The notes under the pieces: model-generated
Seen by the model: the letters and a program-made list of their open reading frames with translations, nothing else
Database searches by the model: none
Told to the model about the DNA's origin: nothing
Position numbers and translations under genes: made by a program
In this document: positions 15,942-23,178 of the stretch, one piece after another
Position numbering within the stretch: position 1 is the first letter of the stretch
Layout of the letters: the number at the start of each line of letters is the position of its first letter
Source: Phallusia fumigata
Lineage: Eukaryota; Chordata; Ascidiacea; Phlebobranchia; Ascidiidae
NCBI GenBank assembly: GCA_008931825.1
Contig: QXVZ01001937.1
Coordinates: 1-23,178, forward strand
Reading direction: 5' to 3'
DNA length: 23,178 bases

Positions 15942-18900
15942 GTACGGCAACCTTACACATGTTTTTGATTTACTGGTTGTTGACACTTGATGACGACAAG
16001 CAAATTTTAAAACAAAGCATGGCGGTAACCTACATCACACGATTTGTATTCAGCGTTGGGCACATAGGTTTGACATTAGGGTTTGGCCTAAAGGCTTTGA
16101 AAACATTAACAGTGTTTGCAATTAAGGTGGGATAATTAGAAATAAGCACAGCAAGCCTTCAAAGGGATAAACATTGCAAACCAAACAGCTAAAATTTAGC
16201 CTAAATTGGAAATGTACAAGGGTAGTTGTTTTATTACTGGTTAGACTTAAAAGAGTAATGACTACAGTGTTTGGACATGGTTCATCAACTGGTAACAAAT
16301 TGCTTCCTGTTTAAAATTTCCACATAATGGTATTTGTGAAGTATTGCTTATGACATCATAATACACTACATGAAGCTAAATGCTGTTGATGGCGAAGCTA
16401 CAGTGGCTGAAAAAATCAATATTGAATCACTTGTATGAGTCACTGTGAGCAAGACACCACCTCCTTCTGACTAGCTAATAGCTATTTGGTACCATAACAC
16501 TGTCATGAAAACCAAAAGACAACATTTATTCGTTTTTTCTGTTTCATCTGTAAATCTACAAACACTCATATCTGTTAATTTGGTTTCCAATTTCAGTACT
16601 CAAAAATGAAATTTTTTTGCACTATTGTTTAGATGACTATTTTCACATTGGGACCTTTTCATTTTCGCTGTTGTCTGGAAAAATTATGTTCCGAGATGTT
16701 TTGTATGTCACCGTTGACAACTCAATAAGATTGCAAGATGGTTACATTATATTTCGATGGTGGAGGCCATATAATTTTACTACATGGATTAAACAAAAAG
16801 GTAGGGTCCTGTATCCCAATACATGTGCTTAAAAATCATTCGTATCTATTATGCTGTACCATCTGCTAGAGTTTTTTTGGGGCAACATACACTTATTGCT
16901 GGTACAATGGCATGCCAAAAGGCTGTTATACTGGTATTTGAGCAAAAACACGCCCTACACACCTCTAATTTCAATTATTTAAAGATTCACAATGGCGCTT
17001 TTTGTTGGAATACTATTATAAACAGCAATAACACACAAAATATTTTTGTATTGCTGGCAGATTTGGACCAAGGCCATACAAGACTTAGTATATACATCTC
17101 CCACCTGGAATTCCACCAGTATAATAGGACTGGGGAATATGACAGAATCAATGGCATTAAGAACGGTGCAGACCAAATACCAGGTACCCTATTTTAATTG
17201 CAGGCTAGTGGCTGTAACTGGTTTAGTATCAGTCATTAATTGACACTTTAAACATTGTCTGTTATGTATGAACTCATTTAGCCTGTGTGTTGACAGCTCT
17301 TGAGTCCTCATGCTGTTTGTATTACTTAGGCTACTTGGCTTCATTACTATACATAGAACCTACAGTAGGCTAANATAGGTTCTTTGAATATCAGCATTGA
17401 CTATTCGAATTGTAATCGTGCGTTTTTAAACGAAAGCAAAAAGTATTCGAATACAACACGTTAGGAGCAAAACCTGTATTCGAATGCATTCGAATACGAA
17501 TGACGAATACGATTTGCCCCATGTCTGGTTGTAACCAAACATTTTCATTGTTTCTCATCAGACAACGAGAGCTGCTGTGGAAGTTTTTCTTTCCTCCCGA
17601 TTATCAAAAATTGAAAGTGAGTCAGTCACTCAAGCCTGGAGAAATTAGAGTGGTGGAGCGTTTCTTCTTCTCGATGAACTTCCTGAATGAAACCGTTGTG
17701 GACATTTTGTTTAGTGAACCGAAAGTGACTTCCAGTTTGACAATAAACGCATCAAAGGTAAAACTGCTGGGATTACAGTGCTTGATGGCGTGATTAAAAT
17801 AACTTGATGTTGTCTTTAATGCCACCTTTGTGATGGCACAAAAAAGTAGGTTAGCATACTTGCAGCAACCATGCATCATGTTAGCAAGTTGATACACCTT
17901 ATTACAAGGTGTAAAATCACCTGTTAGGACTATTTATGTAATCTGGCTTTTGAGTGGCCTTTCCATTTGTGTTTTAACAGGGTTCATGTTTTGAAGTTGA
18001 CATTCCCATGCTGGTACAACCAGACGGATACGACACTGCAATATCTGGTCAGTTTTGATGTTATTCCACATGCAATCATACAAGGACCATCATTTTGAGA
18101 ATTTTTTTACCAAGCTGTATTTCTAAATCTTTGCATAATGCAACCAAAATTAATTTAGAAATGTTTAAAATTTTGTGTGAAAATTAAATGTGTCTGATTT
18201 GTGTATATGTTTTAGTTAAACTGCATGCCCTTGTTTTGATCAACGACTACTTTCTTGATGCCAAAGTAATCTTTGCAAAATAATGCCAGTATGTTAGGAA
18301 AGAAATCCTTGGCCAATTTCTTTGTAGGTGCTCAAGATAGTTTTTGTGTTTAAGGCCAGCTGCTGTTTATGCAAGTCACCACTTCCCGAACATACCAGCA
18401 TTTCTTCAAAGCCGAAACCTTAAGTTTTCATATCAAGTCCCACTACCCATTGCATTGGAATGGTGTGCAGACGTGGACATGTGACGTTGCATCTACAAAA
18501 GTACGACATTAAAATATTTGCTCCAAATTTAGACTGTGCAAGATTTTTTTTATACAGGTTAAATTGGATAAGCTTCAAGCAAATGTCCCAGGTAGTTTTG
18601 CTTTAACTTGGCTTCTATAACAGTTCACTTCTAAAACATTTAAGGTTTCCTCCAATAATTTCTCTTACTTATAACATTCTAATGAAATACAGTAAAAGTC
18701 AGTCAAATAAACTGAAGCTTAGCAGGGTTTAGTGATGAATCTCTTAAAAGCAATAGATACATGCTGAGGATAAAAATTAAAAACCACCAACAAAACAAAT
18801 AATTGCGACTTTTTGCAGGCGACATGTACCCTGCTTTTTGCACACAAAGATTTCATCGCAAATCTAATGGATGACTGGGCGCAGAAGGTTTCTCCCGATT

Positions 18901-21900
18901 TGATGTCCTTCGTACCCTACACATTTGCGTTCACCTTCAAACTGCAGGATTTTGAACTGATCCTTCCAACCAATGCTTACAACTGGATCGACTGTTCCAC
19001 AAGATCAAGCGAAAATGGTAAAACTGTCGTGTTTTTCAGGAAACATTGAGAACCACACCACCATACCAAAAAATATTGAGCAAAGGACACCACTATACCG
19101 TAGTTGGGATGGTACTGTATCAACGCCAGTACCTAATGCTGTCAATGGTATTTGTACTTGCTCCATACTTATGCTATCAAAGCAAATACTGATAGATGTT
19201 TTGCCTCATGTACATGATATGTGCCAGAAAGTATTGGATATCGAAGGGACTGCAGTGCTTCTTGTGTAAAATATTAGGAACTCGTATCAAAATAATAGTG
19301 CTTTTCAGGCAAGTTCAACTAGTAAAACTTTAAAGCTGCATATTAAAGCACCAAAGAGCCAGTATTAATTTTATTTGCCTTACATGTAGTGTGCAAATGT
19401 CTGTACAAGTCTATGCTACTGCGTTAGTGGGTTTACAAGGCAATAAAAAACAATAAATTTCTTTGTTAGTTTGTTTACCAGTTTGGACAAAAGGCATATT
19501 ACCAGTTTGGATCTGTTGCATTACAGCATTTGTTGGCTTGTTTGGAAAGCAACTTGACGTTGATTTCACACTTCCATTCGACGACTTTCTTCCTCTGACA
19601 TGCTCAATTCCATTCAAATTGGATTTACAAAACGGCGAACTTGCAATATTCCTACCAGAGTCAAATCCAGCAAGAAACATACTTTTTAACCTGTCTTCTA
19701 ACATGCAAAAGTGGAACCAAGGTATATTAAGCAGTTACAGATTAAATGACCTAATATTGCTGGAGTCCACTGGTTCATTTAGTTTGAATCATTTTATACA
19801 TCATAAAATTTCAATTTTTGCTACTACTTGATACTAAATGCAGACAATTTTGTTTCATTAAATACTGGTTTTATGACCATTTTGCTATGTAGCAAGCAAA
19901 CCTGTAACATTGATCAGATGCCTATTAAAATATTCAATAAAATAATAAAATTTAAATTAGCTTTTGTGTTATGTAATTAGGTATTATTTGCCTCCTGAGG
20001 GCTATGGACAGACACAGAAACGGTCCAGATCTAAAACATGGTGTGCTGGTTAAGCAGCCCTACTACAAAGTCTTGCCAGGCAAAGATTTTGTCCAATTGT
20101 TCACAGGACAGCCAAACTTTCATTTTATGTGTTTTGACAGACGCTTTGTTTCAAGAAAAAGTTCCAACACAATTGTGTGACAAGAAAACTTGTTCAAAGT
20201 TGGAGCCAGTCTTGAGCAAAAATGGAAAGTGGGGCCTAATGAATGCTGATGAGTGGGTGAAATGTTGGCAGGTTGCAGCTCTACAGGTTGTCATCACCTA
20301 CTCCTGGCATCCCGTCTACATCAACAAAACTCCAACCAATTTTCCTAAAGATTTAAATGTTAAAAGGTATGTAAAGGGCTAGATGCAGAGAAACTTAGGC
20401 TGCTGTTTATCAATGTCTTGACTTAACTTGACTTGAGTTTGCTAGAGAATGTCTCAACTCAACTTGAGTTCAGTTTAAAAAAATTGACTTGACTTAGGTA
20501 AAGATAATTACAGGAACTTATGCTTAATAGTTTTGACTTGTGCCTCGGTCTCTGGTATTTCCATTAAACAATAAATAAACGACGAAACTTTCAAAACATT
20601 TAAACTAAATATGTCGTGTGCAGGTTAAATTCTCAACAAATGGGAATGGGATCAACCGACAGCATCCCCAAACGAGGGACAAACACAAAGCAGAGGACCA
20701 AGACTGGTGTAACCTTTGACCCGACGACCTTGGAGGCTGATGAGATCAGGGTTGACCTTGTGATGGCCCCTGGCTCTACACTGTATCTCTATGGATCACT
20801 ACTTGACCTTCTTGTGTTGATCAAGGTGAGTTAACTTAAATCATTGTTTCTCAACCGGTTTTCTTGTACACCCCCCTTAGACAAAACTCAAAACGAATAT
20901 ATTTGATCAGCCAGCAAGTAGAAAGGAAATAGCCAATATATCAAAACATTTCACGAATTTTATATTGGCTGTTGAAAGATATATATGCCAAAATTGGTCC
21001 TTGTCTTTGTATCCTGTTTAATTGCCCGATTTTTTCTTTTGTGTCCCTGTAGTAGGTCATTTAACCTCCAAATCCCCCTTAATGATAACAAACGCACGCA
21101 GAGAGCCTTGTCGTCCACATTAAGAAGCACTGACTCTTAGTATAAAGGGGTTGTAATGTTGCTACTTTGTGTGTTTGAACAACTCTTGTTGGTTGTTGGG
21201 TTTTCCTGCATTCAAAATCAAACCTTTCCCTACAGCTAAATTTGTTGTTCGCCAGCACAACACTTTCATTTTTAGGAAAACTATTTTGGTTATGATGACG
21301 TGTTAACGGATTTCTCAAGCGGAGTCAACAAGCCGGAATCACGTGACATCTCATCTGTTTCCACGGAAACTGAAAATCCGTTAAATTTCAGGTCAGAATC
21401 GATTTTTTTGTTGCAAACTACAGCCTACCTCATTACAGCTAAGGTTGCATTACGTACACGAATAAAACCGCTTAAATCGGGTTCACAAACGAGCTTCATG
21501 CAGTCAGTTGTGACAAAGTTTTTTTTTAAATAGTCCAAACTCATTCAAGTATTTCAGTAACGAAAAATCGATGCTCGGGATTTTTTCCCACTTCCATTGA
21601 CATTTATTATCACGGGTGACTGCACAATGCTGGTTGCGAAACCCGCTTCCAGTAGGCCAAGCCGTTTTTTGCATTAACGCGCCAGTAGGGATTTTGTGCT
21701 GTAAACACGCAATGGTCGTAAATAATTAATTACATATATGCGTGATAATCCAATTCCATTCGTGTTTAACAGGTCTTTCCCGTGCATCGATATGTGCGAC
21801 TAGAATCGTTGTTTAATTCCATAAGCTTTTAATATTTAGGCTAACATGGTCTTAAAGTTGTTGGTAATTGTTTGAGCACTTCCGAATTATCGATTAATTT

Positions 21901-22711
21901 CCAAAACGCACAGCTGAGTGCTTTATAACAGTAGCGCGTGCGCAAATCTATTTTGGCGAAACGAATTTTGTTCACCAGAAATGGCTTAGTAAAGGAAGCA
22001 AAAAAAAGCTAAAGAACATGCGGTTGGTTTGAAGCAAAATTGCTGCCCAAGGGCTATTAAGTAATTTAACATTTGGTATGCAAGTCATTCACCCGTAGCT
22101 CTTACTAAAAATGTATTTATATTTTATTAGTAAGGGCCTAATTGACTTGTACACCAAAGTTAAAGTTACCAAGAACCACCTGAAATCAAATTTCTGTCCA
22201 TCATACTGTTCTGTGGTGATTTCTCGATTTCAAATTGTAACTACGTGGTTTATTTCTTGATGTGAATCATTCCGAAGTTTTGCCATGTACCACTGTCGTC
22301 ATCAGTTAATAAAACCGACAAAAGTGGTGTAAACTGGTAAACCGTGATTTGTAAAACCTCAGAGAACCGAACCATTAATGCTAAGTGCACTATTTTTAAA
22401 CCACAGAACTGGACACATTTTATTGTAATATTCGCTATGTAAATATTTTTTAATTGTTTTCTTAGGACACACGGGCTTGAGAACTGGACGCAGACTTTTT
22501 ATTTATTTGCTTAAAGAGCACAATTTAAACGCCGCCTAACAAGTTGTGTGCGTTTTGTAGGCCTCTGCAGGTGACGTTGGACATAAATTTGTCAGAAATC
22601 AACGGTGTCCTTCCGATCCACCCTACCCCTGTACTCCAAGCCCCGCCCGCTGTGTCGCTGCACAAACTTACATTCGAAATGGACAAAAATTATCACCAGA
22701 CCCGACTACAG
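15662..22711 (+). CDS. BLTP1: Bridge-like lipid transfer protein 1 (KIAA1109/Tweek/LPD-3), 5' part
   Basis: Twelve exons placed by homology and splice phase: 15662-15941, 16633-16800, 17061-17183, 17562-17757, 17981-18047, 18355-18500, 18819-19017, 19527-19721, 20141-20366, 20624-20825, 21276-21391 and 22561-22711. They encode about 690 residues of a protein of roughly 5000, and the gene runs off the right edge. BLTP1 is an ER-anchored rod with a hydrophobic groove that carries phospholipids in bulk between membranes. Landmarks are LLYLTFFHSRLIGFILT, GTFSFSLLSGK, GYIIFRWWRPY, LLWKFFFPPDYQ.LKVS, FVPYTF, NWIDCST, LFGKQLDVDFTLPFDDF and ENYFGYDD. Exon 3 ends in phase 1 but the next exon needs phase 2, and a conserved block is absent between them, where an N lies. 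One or more exons are therefore missing from the sequence or the gene. Confidence 0.9.
16633..16800 (+). CDS. BLTP1: BLTP1 exon 2
   Basis: Starts after TTGTTTAG, completing an Asp codon with exon 1 (FYK-D-DYFHIG), and ends AAAAAG|GTAGGG in phase 1. It carries the chorein-like start FSFSLLSGKIMFRDVLY and GYIIFRWWRPY. Confidence 0.9.
17061..17183 (+). CDS. BLTP1: BLTP1 exon 3
   Basis: Follows TATTGCTGGCAG and ends CCAG|GTACCC in phase 1. It encodes TRLSIYISHLEFHQYNRTGEY, matching the family segment RLYI..NDFEFHVYNRS. Confidence 0.85.
17374..17374. other. Ambiguous base; possible collapsed assembly gap
   Basis: A single N inside the interval (17184-17561) where the BLTP1 exon phases do not match and conserved sequence is missing. 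It may mark a join rather than a simple miscall. Confidence 0.4.
17403..17495. repeat. Cluster of ATTCGAAT palindromes
   Basis: Four exact ATTCGAAT 8-mers (17403, 17445, 17478, 17488) in 93 bp, followed by CGAATGACGAATACG. Dense palindromic repeats of this type may explain poor assembly around the nearby N. Confidence 0.6.
17562..17757 (+). CDS. BLTP1: BLTP1 exon 4 (after the missing block)
   Basis: Acceptor CATTGTTTCTCATCAG; the first base completes an Arg codon, so the preceding exon must end in phase 2. It encodes RQRELLWKFFFPPDYQKLKV and ends ATCAAAG|GTAAAA in phase 0. Confidence 0.88.
17981..18047 (+). CDS. BLTP1: BLTP1 exon 5
   Basis: A 67-nt exon after GTTTTAACAG, ending ATCTG|GTCAGT in phase 1. 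It encodes GSCFEVDIPMLVQPDGYDTA, matching the family's LEINIPM...GYTPAIKG. Confidence 0.88.
18355..18500 (+). CDS. BLTP1: BLTP1 exon 6
   Basis: Follows TTTTTGTGTTTAAG; its first two bases complete Gly with exon 5 (S-GQLLFM). It encodes TTSRTYQHFFKAETLSFHIK and WNGVQTWTCDV, ending ACAAAA|GTACGA in phase 0. It joins directly to exon 5, so the exon-like stretch at 18216-18265 is skipped. Confidence 0.85.
18819..19017 (+). CDS. BLTP1: BLTP1 exon 7
   Basis: After CTTTTTGCAG; encodes ATCTLLFAHKDFIANLMDDW, FVPYTFAFTFKLQDFEL and NWIDCST. Ends GAAAATG|GTAAAA in phase 1. Confidence 0.92.
19475..19511. repeat. 13-bp duplication just before BLTP1 exon 8
   Basis: TTACCAGTTTGGA occurs at 19475-19487 and again at 19499-19511 (24-bp period), ending 15 bp before the exon 8 acceptor. 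Confidence 0.6.
19527..19721 (+). CDS. BLTP1: BLTP1 exon 8
   Basis: After TTGCATTACAG; the first two bases complete Ala in EN-AFVGLFGKQLDVDF. It encodes LPFDDFLPLTCS and LAIFLPESNPARN, ending ACCAAG|GTATAT in phase 1. Confidence 0.92.
20141..20366 (+). CDS. BLTP1: BLTP1 exon 9
   Basis: After GTGTTTTGACAG; completes Asp. It encodes a Cys/Lys-rich variable stretch and then EWVKCWQVAALQVVITYSWH, matching the family's W.ECW.V....LTIDYTWHP. Ends AAAAG|GTATGT in phase 2. Confidence 0.9.
20415..20497. repeat. CTTGACTTGA-type degenerate repeat in an intron
   Basis: Short direct and inverted copies of (A)ACTTGA/TTGACTT at 20415-20437, 20452-20476 and 20484-20497, including ACTTGACTTGAGTT and ACTCAACTTGAGTT. 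Confidence 0.5.
20624..20825 (+). CDS. BLTP1: BLTP1 exon 10
   Basis: After GTCGTGTGCAG; completes Arg. A low-complexity basic linker precedes LEADEIRVDLVMAPGSTLYL and YGSLLDLLVLIK. Ends ATCAAG|GTGAGT in phase 0. Confidence 0.92.
20842..21132. mobile_element. Decayed hAT-like terminal-inverted-repeat element
   Basis: The left end CATTGTTTCTCAA and the reverse complement of the right end, CAGTGCTTCTTAA, match at 10 of 13 positions and resemble the CAGTG-TTCTCAA ends of Charlie-type hAT elements. CCCCCCTTAGA and CCCCCTTAATGA lie inside near opposite ends. The flanking 8-mers (ACTTAAAT and ACTCTTAG) are not a clear duplication. It lies wholly in the intron after BLTP1 exon 10 and has no transposase frame. 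Confidence 0.5.
21276..21391 (+). CDS. BLTP1: BLTP1 exon 11
   Basis: After CATTTTTAG; phase 0 start encoding ENYFGYDDVLTDFSS, the family's ENYFGEDD motif. A Ser/Thr-rich linker follows. Ends TTTCAG|GTCAGA in phase 2. Confidence 0.9.
21392..22560 (+). other. Longest BLTP1 intron in the window
   Basis: 1169 bp between exons 11 and 12. No open frame with homology, RNA gene or repeat was recognised in it. Confidence 0.6.
22561..22711 (+). CDS. BLTP1: BLTP1 exon 12
   Basis: After GTGCGTTTTGTAG; the first base completes Arg (FR-PLQVTLDINL). It encodes NGVLPIHPTP and LHKLTFEMDKNYHQTRLQ, ending CTACAG|GTAAGG in phase 0. Confidence 0.9.
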
Positions 22712-23178
22712 GTAAGGAATGCAATGCTATAGCCTTTGATCCCAATGGTTTAAAAGTTAAAAGCGTTTTTTGAATCTAGCTGAAATTGCCCATATACGAC
22801 GTACATATACAAAGCTATATTTAAACTTGGCATAGTGGCTTTTTTAAGTAATTGCAATGAGGCCGTGACGATGAGAGTAAATGAAAACACTACATTTTGC
22901 GTCCAAAAGTTTTGGGACATTTTGTCGTTAAGTTAAAGATCCCTAATAAACAAAATTCCCGACAACGTTCCTAATGTCTCCCTAGGTTTGGGATTTCGGT
23001 GTCAAATTAAAAAAATCCCTGGATTGTAAAAAGTAATAGAAATGAATACGTTGATAAGATTTCCTCTCGTATTGCGCTAGACACGTTTTATTCGACCTTA
23101 AAACGTAAATCCGTAAAACAACAGTAAGTGACTGTCCCGCCATACTTGTTGGGTTCTTCTGATTCCAGTTAATAGGCG
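22712..23178 (+). other. Start of BLTP1 intron 12, cut by the window edge
   Basis: Begins GTAAGG. No further exon was found before the end of the window. Confidence 0.6.

Noticed and set aside
15942-16135. Continuation of the BLTP1 exon 1 frame to a stop at 16135
   Set aside because: The conserved segment continues at 16633 after a donor at 15942, and the read-through part has no homology.
18216-18265. Exon-like stretch with AG and GT borders inside the intron after BLTP1 exon 5
   Set aside because: Exon 5 joins exon 6 perfectly in phase and in homology (S-GQLLF). Inserting these 50 nt would break the frame.
21339-21347. TCACGTGAC E-box resembling a CLEAR site
   Set aside because: It lies within BLTP1 exon 11 coding sequence, so function as a promoter element cannot be argued from sequence alone.
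22888-22922. TCCAAAAGTTTTGGGACA, resembling a Tc1/mariner end
   Set aside because: Only one end-like stretch was seen, without a partner or TA duplication in the window.

Overview
The window looks like nuclear DNA of a small, compact chordate genome, most likely an ascidian of the Ciona type. The evidence is AT-rich intergenic DNA, closely packed same-strand genes, intronless housekeeping genes each preceded by an unpaired splice-acceptor signal (as expected for spliced-leader trans-splicing), and a large gene with many short introns. The genus is inferred. No bacterial, viral, rRNA, confident tRNA or CRISPR feature was seen. Single N bases occur at 570 and 17374.

Layout. Positions 1-1613 carry, on the minus strand, two exons that each encode a trefoil (P-type) domain of an incompletely contained secreted protein. 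Positions 1614-7211 contain no recognised gene. They hold a 386-bp hAT-type MITE with a perfect 8-bp target duplication (6136-6537), a fold-back repeat near 1.8-2.2 kb, and a CpG-dense patch (5790-5995) that could be a promoter. Positions 7212-11316 hold three intronless plus-strand genes in close succession: GTPBP3 (mitochondrial tRNA modification), GPN3 (RNA polymerase II assembly) and METTL16 (RNA m6A methyltransferase). Each has an acceptor AG just upstream and the spacers are short, so this is probably an SL-resolved operon.

Positions 12552-15228 hold two tandem ATG8-family genes related to GABARAPL2/GATE-16. The downstream copy is canonical, with Gly116 followed by a 3-residue tail. The upstream copy ends at Gly111 through a GAA-to-TAA change. 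The former tail can still be read in frame after the stop, and the codon for the lipid-accepting glycine there has become alanine. This is the most interesting item in the window.

From 15662 to beyond the right edge runs the 5' part of BLTP1 (KIAA1109/Tweek/LPD-3), a bridge-like lipid-transfer protein. Twelve exons were placed by homology and splice phase. Between exon 3 and the next exon the phases do not match and a conserved block is missing. An N base lies in that interval, so the cause is either an assembly gap or a real deletion. The canonical ATG8 gene and BLTP1 are about 430 bp apart, with an ATTAAA signal 40 bp before an acceptor, so they may be co-transcribed. That would pair an autophagy lipid-conjugation protein with a lipid-transfer bridge.
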